From positions 1-34,219 of the forward strand of contig WGNT01000144.1 in NCBI GenBank assembly GCA_016124425.1: a stretch of DNA of 34,219 nt, written 5' to 3'. Below are positions 1-8,475 of the stretch, piece after piece (position 1 is the first letter of the stretch; every line of letters begins with the position of its first letter). Source of the stretch: Cytophagales bacterium (GTDB taxonomy: Bacteria; Bacteroidota; Bacteroidia; Cytophagales; Cyclobacteriaceae). The position numbers were made by a program, and so were the translations under genes. The notes under the pieces were generated by a model. The model worked only from the letters and a program-made list of their open reading frames with translations. It was not told the origin of the DNA and did no database searches.

Positions 1-98
1 GCGCAGGGGTTCCACCTCTTCCCATCCCGAACAGAGAAGTTAAGCCCTGCAGCGCCGATGGTACTGGGGTTACACCCGGGAGAGTAGGTCGCCGCCTC
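1..98 (+). rRNA. rrf: 5S ribosomal RNA, 5'-truncated by the window edge
   Basis: The first ~98 bases match the bacterial 5S core: the CCCATCCCGAACAGAGAAG loop region, then TTAAGCCCTGCAGCGCCGATGGTACT, then the closing GGGAGAGTAGGTCGCCGCC arm. Roughly the first 15 nt, including the 5' strand of helix I, lie outside the window, and the 3' end is estimated from the position of the GCCGCC arm. It is presumably the last gene of a 16S-23S-5S operon, since a terminator follows at once and no tRNA follows. Confidence 0.95.
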
Positions 99-106
99 AT
101 TCATTC

Positions 107-141
107 AAAAGCCCTTTGGTTTACACCATAAGGGCTTTTTT
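107..141 (+). terminator. rrn operon intrinsic terminator
   Basis: AAAAGCCCTT (107-116) pairs with AAGGGCTTTT (130-139), followed by a T run. The hairpin lies about 10 bases after the 5S gene, so it ends the rRNA operon. Nothing else recognisable is seen from 145 to 362: no tRNA and no ORF of note. Confidence 0.85.
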
Positions 142-362
142 GCGTTATAGAAGTCCTACTTTTTTATCCAGCTTAACGAGCAGCTTTTCCCTTCCGAAAG
201 ACAGAGAAATCAGCAAACCCATCCCAACCGAATTCAGGATGTTTCGTGCTTGAAGAAAAAGAACCAATCACATAAAAATATTATGGAAGTCCGCTATATT
301 CCTGAAAAAAATCTAACAATCAAGCTCATTTTGCTTATCTTGTGTGCCAATAAATAAGAAAA

Positions 363-1709
363 ATGGAAAATAACAGACGTACGTTTTTAAAGAAACTAAG
401 TTTGGCTGGCGCGGCATCTGCAATGAGTCCTGCCGTTTTCGCAGCTGATTCCCTAAATGATGTCTCCATTCTTAGGCGCAATGTACCCATGCGCTCAGAT
501 TCCGTAATTCGCATAGGATTGGTTGGAGCGGGAATAATGGGTTCCCAAGATCTCACTACCGCGTTGCAACATGCTGATGTTGAAGTTGTTGCTGTGTGTG
601 ATTTGTTTCAAGGCAGGTTGGAGACCGCTAAGGAAAAATGGGGAAACCATCTTTTTACGACGATGGATTATAAGGAGGTCCTCAAGCGAAAGGATGTTGA
701 CGCGATCATCATTGGCACTCCCGACCATTGGCACAAGCAAATTTGCATAGATGCATTAAATGCCGGAAAACATGTCTATTGTGAAAAGCCAATGGTTCAT
801 TCCGTAAAGGAAGGTCATGAGGTAATCAATGCTTGGAAAAAGTCGGGTAAAATCATGGTTATCGGAAGTCAAGGCATCTCTAGTCTGGGCAACGAAAAGG
901 CCAAGGAACTACTAGCAGCTGGTGCAATTGGTGACATCAATTATGCTGAAGGATTCTGGGCGCGGCATTCTCCCGAGGGCGCATGGCAATACTCGATACC
1001 GGCAGATGCTTCTGATAAGAACGTGGACTGGAAAAGGTATGTGTCAAACACCCAAAACAGGCCCTTTGACCCCTTAAGATTTTTTAGGTGGCGGAATTAC
1101 CTGGACTATGGTACAGGGATGTCAGGTGACCTTTTTGTACATCTTTTTTCAAGTCTCCATTTTATTACCAATTCCTATGGACCCAATAAAATTTCAGCCA
1201 TGGGTGGATTAAGGTATTGGAAAGATGGTAGAGAAGTTCCTGATGTCCTGTTGGGTATGTTTCAGTATCCGCAAAGTGAACAGCATCCGGGCTTTAATCT
1301 TTCCCTGCGCTGTAACTTTGTGGACGGTACAAGTGGATCTACCTACCTTAAGGTTGTAGGAAGCAAAGGATCCATGGATGTGAAATGGGACGAAGTAGTC
1401 GTTAAGTCCAATTTGCAAGCGGGTAGTGATGACCCTTTTCTTGAGCAACAGGCGAAACTTAATCAGGCGGTAGAGCAAAGGAAGAAAATACTACCTCCGC
1501 GTGAAATGGTTTATAAAGTTGAGTCGGGCTATAAAGGTGCCCACTATGACCACTTTGGAAAATTTTTCACAGCCATACGGGAAGGTGGATCAGTAATCGA
1601 AGACCCCGTTTTTGGGTTTCGTGCAGCTGCGCCAGCGTTGTTGTGTAATGATAGTTATTTTCAGGATAAATTTATTAGCTGGGATCCGGTTAACATGAAA
1701 CTTACTTAA
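363..1709 (+). CDS. Gfo/Idh/MocA family oxidoreductase, Tat-exported
   Basis: A 448-residue NAD(P)-dependent sugar or inositol dehydrogenase-like protein. The N-terminus carries a twin-arginine signal (NRRTFLKK, residues 4-11, then a hydrophobic Ala-rich stretch to AVFA), so a folded, cofactor-loaded enzyme is probably exported to the periplasm. The Rossmann glycine motif GLVGAGIMG is at about 52-60, GTPDHWH at 118-124, and the family EKP motif at 141-143. The C-terminal half, with FFRWRNYLDYGTG and SGDLFVHL, is typical of the large Bacteroidetes/Planctomycetes Gfo/Idh/MocA subfamily. Substrate cannot be told from sequence. The next gene, 17 bases downstream, encodes a DUF1080 protein. Such pairs are linked in known families to 3-keto-glycoside metabolism, so oxidation of a sugar at C3 is a reasonable inference. 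Confidence 0.9.
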   Translation: MENNRRTFLKKLSLAGAASAMSPAVFAADSLNDVSILRRNVPMRSDSVIRIGLVGAGIMGSQDLTTALQHADVEVVAVCDLFQGRLETAKEKWGNHLFTTMDYKEVLKRKDVDAIIIGTPDHWHKQICIDALNAGKHVYCEKPMVHSVKEGHEVINAWKKSGKIMVIGSQGISSLGNEKAKELLAAGAIGDINYAEGFWARHSPEGAWQYSIPADASDKNVDWKRYVSNTQNRPFDPLRFFRWRNYLDYGTGMSGDLFVHLFSSLHFITNSYGPNKISAMGGLRYWKDGREVPDVLLGMFQYPQSEQHPGFNLSLRCNFVDGTSGSTYLKVVGSKGSMDVKWDEVVVKSNLQAGSDDPFLEQQAKLNQAVEQRKKILPPREMVYKVESGYKGAHYDHFGKFFTAIREGGSVIEDPVFGFRAAAPALLCNDSYFQDKFISWDPVNMKLT

Positions 1710-1726
1710 ACTATAAAACAAAAAAA

Positions 1727-2332
1727 ATGTATTCAAGAAATAAAATGATGGGTTTTGTTTTGACAATAGCGCTTTTAACAGGGTGTTCGGCGTCAAACCA
1801 AGTGGAATTATTTAACGGTAAAGACTTATCCGGCTGGCAAGTGTACGGTACAGAAAAGTGGTACGTTGAAGATGGTATCCTTGTTTCCGAAAGCGGACCG
1901 GAGGCAGAATATGGGTACTTAGGTACGAATGAGAACTATAAAGATTTTGAACTTACTGCTGAATTCAAGCAAGACCAAGATGGCAATAGTGGTATTTTCT
2001 TCAGATCAACCTTCGAGGGTACAAAAGTATCAGGATGGCAGGTAGAAGTAGCGCCTCCTGGAAACGATACAGGAGGTATTTATGAGTCCTATGGTAGAGG
2101 ATGGCTTGTAAAGCCCGATCCCGAGAAGGACAAAAACCTTAAGTTTGGCGAATGGAACTCCATTAAGGTGAGGGTTCAGGGAGATCGTGTAACTACCTGG
2201 TTAAATGGTGTAGAGATGGTTGATTACACGGATGAAAAAATCGGCCAAGGAGAAGGCCAACTGGCCCTTCAAATACATAGCGGTGGTGGTTTGAAAATAT
2301 CTTGGAGGGACATAGTTGTCACCCCGTTGTAA
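1727..2332 (+). CDS. DUF1080 (3-keto-disaccharide hydrolase-like) lipoprotein
   Basis: A 201-residue protein with a lipoprotein signal ending in LLTGC (lipidated Cys20). The mature part opens with ELFNGKDLSGW, the signature start of DUF1080, and follows the family pattern (YLGTNENYKDFELTAEFK, GNSGIFFRS, GWQVEV, EWNSIKVRVQGDRVTTWLNG, LQIHSGGGLKISWRDI). This is a concanavalin-like beta-sandwich, and some characterised members cleave 3-keto-glycosides. Start codons at 1745 or 1748 (Met7, Met8) would also give a good signal peptide. It probably shares a transcript with the oxidoreductase 17 bases upstream, and a strong hairpin terminator follows. Function as partner hydrolase is inferred from family and neighbour. 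Confidence 0.88.
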   Translation: MYSRNKMMGFVLTIALLTGCSASNQVELFNGKDLSGWQVYGTEKWYVEDGILVSESGPEAEYGYLGTNENYKDFELTAEFKQDQDGNSGIFFRSTFEGTKVSGWQVEVAPPGNDTGGIYESYGRGWLVKPDPEKDKNLKFGEWNSIKVRVQGDRVTTWLNGVEMVDYTDEKIGQGEGQLALQIHSGGGLKISWRDIVVTPL

Positions 2333-2355
2333 GGTAGGTTAGGTGTAGTATATAG

Positions 2356-2387
2356 AAGGGGCCTCGCAGAAAGAGGCCTCTTTTTTT
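2356..2387 (+). terminator. intrinsic terminator after the oxidoreductase-DUF1080 pair
   Basis: Inverted repeat with arms 2356-2365 and 2373-2382 (core GGCCTC/GAGGCC, one G-T pair) and a 7-base loop, followed by seven T. It closes the two-gene unit. The rest of the 2333-2716 intergenic stretch is AT-rich; I see no gene, tRNA or repeat there. A TAATTTG just before the next gene is one T short of the Bacteroidetes -7 consensus and is not called. Confidence 0.85.
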
Positions 2388-2716
2388 GACACCCTCGTTT
2401 CTATAAAGGCAAAGGGTTTTTCCTCCGATTTCATACCCCGTTTAATTTGGTTATCAGTTGTTTTTTGATGCAATACTAGTTCCCCTAACCAAGGTCGGAA
2501 TAGTTTTTAAAGGATTCTAAATTTCCCAAATCTGCAGCAGTGGCAATTATGTATACTCATCAAGATCTTTTATCTATCTTTTTTTCAAACTGAGTCAACA
2601 ATAGTCAAAAACGAAATAGGCTGTCCTAATCCGATGAATTGTGGTTACGGATTATGGATGAAAAACGGGATAGCTAAATCATTTTTCGTAATTTGCGCCT
2701 TCGTAAGAAAACCTAT

Positions 2717-3865
2717 ATGTCCAAATTTGATTCTATAAGACCTTTTTATGACAGTGAAGTAAATGAGGCTTTGCGGGAAATTGCCCGAGACCCCATGATG
2801 CATGCAATTATGCAATTCACATTTCCGGATCTGTCTGAGGAAACATGGGTTGAACAACTGTTGAGAACTCACTCCATTAGGGACTTTCAAATAAACTTCG
2901 TATACCAGTCGGTAAGAAAAGTTTTACAAACTACATCCGCGGGATTAACCACCTCTGGTTTTGAAAAAATTGACACTAATACAGCCTATCTTTATATATC
3001 AAATCACCGGGATATCATTCTAGATACTTCTTTGTTAAACGCCATGTTGTATGAACACGGAGGTAAGATGACTACATCTGCAATTGGAGACAACTTGGTA
3101 AAAAAGCCATTTCTAAAAAGTTTGGCGAAACTGACTCGTAATTTTATCGTTCACAGGGGACTGAGTTCACGGGCGATGTTGGAAAGCTCGAAGCTAAATT
3201 CGGAGTACATCATGAATTCCATATTTTTCGAAAACAGATCAGTATGGATTGCGCAGCGGGAGGGCAGAACGAAGGACGGGAACGACCGCACGCAAAAAGG
3301 TGTGTTGAAAATGCTCTCATTAGCTTGCCGGGAAGGAGGAAGAATGGCAGATTTTTTCAAGCATTTGAAGATTGTACCTGTCTCCATTTCGTATGAGAAT
3401 GATCCTACAGACGTTTTGAAAATGCCAGAACTTTTGGCAAAATCCAAAGCCGAGATCTATGTGAAAGGGAAAAATGAAGATTTTAAAACGCTTGTTAGCG
3501 GAATCATGGGCCAGAAAAAGCGTATACACATCGCTTTAGGGGATGTGTTTCATACGGAGATTGATCAAATTTTTGCGAGCGAACCCAGCCTAAACCGGCA
3601 AATGAGCCTTCTGGCAGAAGAGATTGATAAAGTAATAATCTCTAATTATCAGCTTTGGCCGACGAACTACATTGCACTTGACATGTTAAATGGGTCATGT
3701 GAAAATAATTCCCAGTATACGACAGAGGAAAAGGATGATTTTGAAAGTCGGCTAAAAAGAGGGGTCGATTTGACAAATCCCATTGCTGTCCGGAATTTCC
3801 TATCCATGTATGCCAACCCTGTAATTAATAAGCAAAAGGTGCTTATCTCGAAGGGTTTGGAATAG
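2717..3865 (+). CDS. PlsC/GPAT-superfamily acyltransferase (phospholipid synthesis-like)
   Basis: A 382-residue cytosolic or membrane-peripheral protein. The reading frame opens upstream at TTG 2693, but ATG 2717 (MSKFDSIRPFYD) is preferred. Acyltransferase block I is SNHRDIILD (His97), block II resembles FIVHRG, and block III is QREGRTKDGNDRTQ (Glu182-Gly183). Together these mark the glycerol-3-phosphate / lysophosphatidate / DHAP acyltransferase superfamily, so transfer of an acyl chain to a glycerol-phosphate-type acceptor is likely. The block I spacing is H-x5-D rather than H-x4-D. No strongly hydrophobic membrane segment is obvious. It precedes the agmatine genes by 60 bases with no clear terminator, and no functional link is evident. 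Confidence 0.78.
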   Translation: MSKFDSIRPFYDSEVNEALREIARDPMMHAIMQFTFPDLSEETWVEQLLRTHSIRDFQINFVYQSVRKVLQTTSAGLTTSGFEKIDTNTAYLYISNHRDIILDTSLLNAMLYEHGGKMTTSAIGDNLVKKPFLKSLAKLTRNFIVHRGLSSRAMLESSKLNSEYIMNSIFFENRSVWIAQREGRTKDGNDRTQKGVLKMLSLACREGGRMADFFKHLKIVPVSISYENDPTDVLKMPELLAKSKAEIYVKGKNEDFKTLVSGIMGQKKRIHIALGDVFHTEIDQIFASEPSLNRQMSLLAEEIDKVIISNYQLWPTNYIALDMLNGSCENNSQYTTEEKDDFESRLKRGVDLTNPIAVRNFLSMYANPVINKQKVLISKGLE

Positions 3866-3925
3866 TTTCTGTAAGAAGTTATACACAATTAAAACACAAA
3901 CAGCAATCATATAAATAAATACGTT

Positions 3926-4804
3926 TTGAAAAGAAAAGTTGTTAACGTCGGTCTTTTGCAACTAGCTTGTGACAATGATCCACAGGTAAATATGGAAAAG
4001 ACGGCCCAGGGAATCCGCAAATTAGCGGAGGCTGGAGCACAGGTTATATGCTTGCAGGAATTGTTTCGCTCGCTTTATTTTTGCGATGTAGAAGACTATG
4101 AAAATTTCAAGCTTGCCGAAACTATCCCCGGTCCATCTACGTCGACCTTGGCAGATCTCGCCAAAGAACTTGGCGTAGTAATCATCGCGTCGCTGTTTGA
4201 GAAGCGAGCGGAAGGTTTGTACCACAATACTACAGCGGTAGTTGACGCTGATGGTGCATATTTGGGGAAATATAGGAAAATGCATATTCCCGATGATCCC
4301 GGATATTATGAGAAGTTTTATTTTACACCGGGGGATTTAGGATACAAGGTGTTTGCCACCCGTTACGGAAATTTGGGCATTTTAATTTGCTGGGATCAGT
4401 GGTATCCTGAAGCAGCTAGAATTACTACCCTAAAAGGTGCGGAAATCCTATTTTATCCTACAGCAATAGGTTGGCATAAGGACCAGGATATAGACACAAA
4501 CGATGATCAGTACCAAGCTTGGCAGACCATACAGCGTTCCCATGCTGTTGCCAATGGCGTGCCGGTAGTTGCAGTAAACAGAGTTGGCACGGAGTCAAAT
4601 ATGAGGTTTTGGGGTGGATCTTTTGTGACCAATGCCTTTGGAAAAGTGGTTTATCAAGCTCCCCATGATCAGGAAACCCTGCAGGTTGTGGAGATTTCAC
4701 TGGAAGGATCGGACAGATATCGGACGCATTGGCCTTTCTTACGAGACAGGAGAATTGACTCTTATGAACCCCTCCTAAACAGGTATCTGGATGAAGAAAA
4801 GTAG
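3926..4804 (+). CDS. aguB: N-carbamoylputrescine amidase
   Basis: A 292-residue nitrilase-superfamily enzyme that hydrolyses N-carbamoylputrescine to putrescine, CO2 and ammonia, the last step of the agmatine route. The Glu-Lys-Cys triad is visible: Glu45 in CLQELF, Lys118 in GKYRKMHIPDD and Cys155 in LICWDQWYPEAAR. The substrate-specific stretches GYYEKFYFTPGD and HWPFLRDRRIDSY match known AguB proteins. The start is a TTG; the first internal ATG would remove beta-strand 1 (VNVGLLQLACD), so TTG is the only sensible choice. The 3' end overlaps the next gene, aguA, by 14 bases, which implies translational coupling. Length is normal for the family. Confidence 0.95.
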   Translation: MKRKVVNVGLLQLACDNDPQVNMEKTAQGIRKLAEAGAQVICLQELFRSLYFCDVEDYENFKLAETIPGPSTSTLADLAKELGVVIIASLFEKRAEGLYHNTTAVVDADGAYLGKYRKMHIPDDPGYYEKFYFTPGDLGYKVFATRYGNLGILICWDQWYPEAARITTLKGAEILFYPTAIGWHKDQDIDTNDDQYQAWQTIQRSHAVANGVPVVAVNRVGTESNMRFWGGSFVTNAFGKVVYQAPHDQETLQVVEISLEGSDRYRTHWPFLRDRRIDSYEPLLNRYLDEEK

Positions 4805-5867
4805 TTCGGATGGCCTAGAAAATAGGGGTGTCCTGCCAGCTGAATTGGGGTATTTTTTTCCTGCGGAATTTGCTGAGCATGAGGCCACTTGGCTTAGTTG
4901 GCCGCACAAGGAGGCGTCTTGGCCTGGTAAAATATCCCTCGTTTACGCTCCCTATTCGACCTTTGTTGCGCATATTTCCTTCGGGGAGAAAGTAAATATC
5001 ATGGTAACTGATGAGGCCATGATGCATTTTGCCACGGATGCATTGACAAAAGCCGCGGCAAAAATGGAGCACATTAAATTCCATTATTTTCCTACAAATG
5101 ATGCTTGGTGTCGGGACCACGGTCCGGCTTTCTTGATTAATCCGGATGCCATGGAAAAGAAGGTAGTGGTAAACTGGGAATATAATGCTTGGGGAAATAA
5201 ATATCCTCCCTACGACTTAGACAACCAAATCCCCAGCAAAGTGGCAGACATTCTTAAGATCCCTTGTTTCAATCCGGGGATAGTGATGGAAGGAGGTTCT
5301 GTAGATTTCAATGGAAAAGGAACTTTGCTTACCTCTACGTCTTGCCTGCTAAATCCAAACAGAAATCCGCATTTAAACAAAACGGATATTGAAGGTTATT
5401 TGAGGGATTATTATGGTGTGAACCAAATTCTATGGCTTGGGGACGGCATTATGGGAGATGACACCGATGGGCATATCGATGACATTACAAGATTTGTATC
5501 GGAAGATACCGTCGTTACAGCAGTGGAGACAAATAAACGAGATCCCAACTATCAACCGCTAAAGGAAAATATCGAATTACTTCATAAGTTCTGTTTGCCA
5601 GACGGCAAAGCGATCCAGATAATCGAACTTCCAATGCCCTCTCCCGTGATCTACGAAGGTACTAGATTACCGGCCAGCTATGCCAATTTCTATATAGCCA
5701 ATAATGCTGTAGTTGTACCTACCTTCAGAGACAAAAACGATGACAAAGCGCTTCAGATTCTTACAGACTTTTTTTCGGATAGAACTGTAGTAGGTGTAGA
5801 TTCCTTGGATATTATTTGGGGGTTAGGTTCTTTTCACTGCTTAAGTCAACAGGAACCGAAAGTCTAA
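4791..5867 (+). CDS. aguA: Agmatine deiminase
   Basis: A 358-residue member of the guanidino-group-modifying (pentein) superfamily. It converts agmatine to N-carbamoylputrescine, the substrate of the upstream amidase. Visible signatures are ATWLSWPHKEASWPG, NDAWCRDHGP (about 103-112), MEGGSVDFNGKGTLL (about 166-180), CLLNPNRNPH, DDTDGHIDDITRF with catalytic His228, and the C-terminal nucleophile Cys350 in GSFHCLSQQEP. The usual GGGNIHC context is GLGSFHC here, with the cysteine and QQ(E/Q)P kept. The gene begins inside aguB (14-base overlap). Arginine decarboxylase, needed to supply agmatine, is not in the window. The gene ends 14 bases from the convergent DUF2805 gene. Confidence 0.95.
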   Translation: MKKSSSDGLENRGVLPAELGYFFPAEFAEHEATWLSWPHKEASWPGKISLVYAPYSTFVAHISFGEKVNIMVTDEAMMHFATDALTKAAAKMEHIKFHYFPTNDAWCRDHGPAFLINPDAMEKKVVVNWEYNAWGNKYPPYDLDNQIPSKVADILKIPCFNPGIVMEGGSVDFNGKGTLLTSTSCLLNPNRNPHLNKTDIEGYLRDYYGVNQILWLGDGIMGDDTDGHIDDITRFVSEDTVVTAVETNKRDPNYQPLKENIELLHKFCLPDGKAIQIIELPMPSPVIYEGTRLPASYANFYIANNAVVVPTFRDKNDDKALQILTDFFSDRTVVGVDSLDIIWGLGSFHCLSQQEPKV

Positions 5868-5881
5868 CCAAAACACAGCTT

Positions 5882-6169
5882 CTATTTACGTTTACTGATT
5901 CCGTTTTGGGAGATGGCACGTTGTCTCGAACATTTAAACCGACCTTGATCAAGGAGGGATAAGTTTGCGTGTTTCGTTCTCCTCCCCTGTACCCGCTTTC
6001 TCCACATTCTAAATGAACTGGGAGCTAACGCCCTGCGCATAATGGCAATTACTTCTTTTTCGGGACAGGAGAACTGGGTGTGTATCGCTTCAAATGGCGT
6101 CCTGTCCTCCCATGCCATCTCTATGATCCTATCTTCCTCCTGTGTGGTGTATGTCCGATTATTTTTCAT
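5882..6169 (-). CDS. DUF2805 / TIGR03643 family small protein
   Basis: A 95-residue soluble basic protein. Residues about 8-70 carry the family hallmark: EEDRIIEMAWEDRTPFEAI, CPEKEVIAIMRR, then PSSFRMWRKRVQGRRTKH. Function is unknown; the helical layout and Arg/Trp/Met-rich core could suit nucleic-acid contact, but that is inference. It is divergent from the cryptochrome/photolyase gene with only 41 bases between start codons, an arrangement that recurs in marine and Bacteroidetes genomes as I recall. The last ~25 residues lie beyond the conserved core. Confidence 0.85.
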   Translation of the reverse strand: MKNNRTYTTQEEDRIIEMAWEDRTPFEAIHTQFSCPEKEVIAIMRRALAPSSFRMWRKRVQGRRTKHANLSLLDQGRFKCSRQRAISQNGISKRK

Positions 6170-6210
6170 ACCATCAAAACAGGATAAGCGAAAAAAGGTT
6201 TACTGTATCT

Positions 6211-7683
6211 ATGGAAGATATTGATGTCGTTTGGTTTAAGCGGGACTTAAGACTTTCCGATCATGCTCCCTTAAAATCCGGAATAGAATCGAGCCGGCGG
6301 GTACTTCTGGTGTATTTTTTTGAACCATCATTAATTACCGCGCCTCAGAGTGATGACCGTCATTGGCAGTTTGTCTACCAAAGTTTGATGGAGATGAATA
6401 CTCGTTTAAGTCCGTACCATGCGCGGGTCCATGTCGTTTATCAAGAAGTAGTTCCATTTTTTACACACTTAGCCAATGAATTCAATATTGTTCATGTTTT
6501 TTCCCATCAAGAAACAGGAATTAAAGTAACCTACGACCGGGATAAAGCTGTCGGTGAGTTCTTCCAGAGAACCGGGATACGTTGGGAGCAATTTAGACAG
6601 CAAGGTGTAAATAGGGGGCGCAAAGATAGGTTGAACTGGAACAAGGATTGGCACAGCCTGATGCTTGCCCCACAGTTGTCCTGTGAGTTGGGAAATGGGG
6701 ATTTTGTCACGCTATCCACAGAATTTCTCTATGGTACGGGAAGTCTGCCCATTCCAGCGGCATGGAAATTTTCGCATCCATCACGGCAAAAAGGGGGTGA
6801 AACACTTGCGTGGAAGTACTTAAATACGTTCTTCCACACAAGAATCAGCAACTATAGCAGCCATATTAGTAAGCCTGAAGCCAGTCGTAAAAGTTGTAGC
6901 AGACTATCTCCGTATCTGGCATGGGGGTGTATTTCGATGAGGCAGGTTTTTCAGATGGCTGAAAAGGCGAGAACTGGGGGAGGTTCAGCAAGGAATATTG
7001 TGAATTTTCAATCCCGTCTGCGGTGGCACTGCCATTTCATTCAGAAATTTGAAATGGAATGCAGTATGGAACATGCATCGATCAACCGTGGATTTCAAGC
7101 TATCTCCAAGGCGAATGATGCAGAGCTTTATCAGGCGTGGGAATCCGGTCATACAGGAGTTCCGTTGATAGATGCCTGCATGCGTTGTCTGATTACTACT
7201 GGCTATTTAAATTTTAGGATGAGGGCGATGTTGGTGTCCTTTCTGACACACTACTTATGGACGGACTGGCAGAAGGGCGCTAATCATTTAGCTCGGATGT
7301 TTTTGGATTTTGAGCCAGGCATACATTACCCACAATTGCAAATGCAGGCAGGTGTCACAGGAATCAACATCGTTCGTATATACAACCCAATAAAACAATC
7401 AAAAGACCATGATGAGGAGGGCTTGTTTATCAGAAAATGGGTACCGGAATTGACTATGGTTCCGAATGCATATGTGCATGAGCCTTGGCTTTTTCCGTAT
7501 CTCGAGGCCAACTTTGTAGGATTTCAACTTGGGGAGGATTATCCATTTCCTGTTATTGATCTAGAAAAAGCTGCGAAACATGCCAGAAAATGTCTTTGGG
7601 AATTGCAGAAACTCCCTGAAGTGGTCGAAGATGGCAAACGGATCCTCAGAAAGCATACACTGCCAACCAATAGATGGGCTTAA
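6211..7683 (+). CDS. Cryptochrome / deoxyribodipyrimidine photolyase family protein
   Basis: A 490-residue FAD-dependent blue-light protein. ATG 6211 (MEDIDVVWFKRDLRLSDH) is chosen because VVWFKRDLR is the usual N-terminal strand of the photolyase alpha/beta antenna domain; the frame opens further upstream, but there it overlaps the divergent DUF2805 gene. The helical FAD domain shows RLRWHCHFIQKFE (about 268-280), GVPLIDACMRCL, TGYLNFRMRAM, and the signature DFEPGIHYPQLQMQAG followed by RIYNPIKQSKDHD. Some members repair pyrimidine dimers or 6-4 lesions and others are light sensors; the exact class cannot be set by eye. It ends 17 bases from the convergent sugar transferase gene. Confidence 0.92.
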   Translation: MEDIDVVWFKRDLRLSDHAPLKSGIESSRRVLLVYFFEPSLITAPQSDDRHWQFVYQSLMEMNTRLSPYHARVHVVYQEVVPFFTHLANEFNIVHVFSHQETGIKVTYDRDKAVGEFFQRTGIRWEQFRQQGVNRGRKDRLNWNKDWHSLMLAPQLSCELGNGDFVTLSTEFLYGTGSLPIPAAWKFSHPSRQKGGETLAWKYLNTFFHTRISNYSSHISKPEASRKSCSRLSPYLAWGCISMRQVFQMAEKARTGGGSARNIVNFQSRLRWHCHFIQKFEMECSMEHASINRGFQAISKANDAELYQAWESGHTGVPLIDACMRCLITTGYLNFRMRAMLVSFLTHYLWTDWQKGANHLARMFLDFEPGIHYPQLQMQAGVTGINIVRIYNPIKQSKDHDEEGLFIRKWVPELTMVPNAYVHEPWLFPYLEANFVGFQLGEDYPFPVIDLEKAAKHARKCLWELQKLPEVVEDGKRILRKHTLPTNRWA

Positions 7684-7700
7684 GTTTTTTCTATTGATAG

Positions 7701-8297
7701 TTACTCTACGTTACCTTTCCATGGCGGCATAGAAACGGTGCCTTCCGGAGTAATTCCTTCTTTTTTTACCACCTTATAAATGGTTTTAACAAGTATTTCT
7801 ATATCTAGCCAGAAAGACCGGTTTTCTACGTACCATACGTCAAGTTCAAATTTCCTATTCCATGAGATGGCATTGCGGCCGTTAACTTGAGCAAGACCAG
7901 TTAGTCCCGGTTTTACTTCGAGACGTTTACGCTGAAAATCATTGTACAGTGAATTGTATTCGATCAACAAGGGTCTAGGACCTATTAACGACATATCCCC
8001 CTTTAGAACGTTCAGTAGGCCCGGAATTTCATCCAAACTCGTCGATCTCAGCCAGGTCCCAAATGGCGTAATGCGGTCTTCATCCGGTAAAAGCTTGCCG
8101 TCCCCTCCTTTGTCATTCGTCATGCTTCTAAACTTTAGCATAAAGAAGGGTTTTCCGTCCCTTCCAGGCCTTTGCTGGCCAAAAAGGACTGGAGGTCCAT
8201 GATAAAAGTGGGTGAGCGTGGCAACAGCAAGCCAAGCCGGCATTGTGATTACCAGAAATGTACTACTCACGAAAATATCAACCAAACGGCGCATCAT
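7701..8297 (-). CDS. Bacterial sugar transferase (PglC-type phosphoglycosyl transferase)
   Basis: A 198-residue monotopic membrane enzyme that transfers a sugar-1-phosphate from a nucleotide sugar to undecaprenyl phosphate, the first membrane step in polysaccharide or glycoprotein glycan synthesis. There is one N-terminal hydrophobic segment (about residues 9-30), then the compact catalytic domain: GPPVLFGQQRPGRDGKPF, MLKFRSM, the Asp89-Glu90 dyad in TSLDEIPGLLNVLKGDMS, and LIGPRP (about 104-109). The length matches small PglC-type enzymes rather than WbaP/WcaJ types with extra membrane segments. Upstream on the same strand is a sugar aminotransferase, so the substrate may be an amino-deoxy sugar. 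Three to four exact heptamer repeats sit just upstream of the start. Confidence 0.92.
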   Translation of the reverse strand: MMRRLVDIFVSSTFLVITMPAWLAVATLTHFYHGPPVLFGQQRPGRDGKPFFMLKFRSMTNDKGGDGKLLPDEDRITPFGTWLRSTSLDEIPGLLNVLKGDMSLIGPRPLLIEYNSLYNDFQRKRLEVKPGLTGLAQVNGRNAISWNRKFELDVWYVENRSFWLDIEILVKTIYKVVKKEGITPEGTVSMPPWKGNVE

Positions 8298-8323
8298 AAC
8301 TAGTTTTTTTGCTTTTACTTGTG

Positions 8324-8355
<32 letters not shown>

Positions 8356-8475
8356 TATTCTTTACGAATCCTAAAGGTGATTAGATGATAAGGATGGCCT
8401 TCGAATGCGTTAGGCCGGATGTGATTTAAGCGGATAAATATCTGGATGTTATTCATATTACTTGAAAGTCAAGGG

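Noticed and set aside
145..362. tRNA gene after the 5S rRNA
   Set aside because: No cloverleaf or conserved T-loop GTTCRANNC was found between the rrn terminator and the oxidoreductase gene.
6142..6210. Upstream start of the cryptochrome/photolyase frame at 6142
   Set aside because: It would overlap the divergent DUF2805 gene and precede the family-standard N-terminus, VVWFKRDLR. The start at 6211 fits better.
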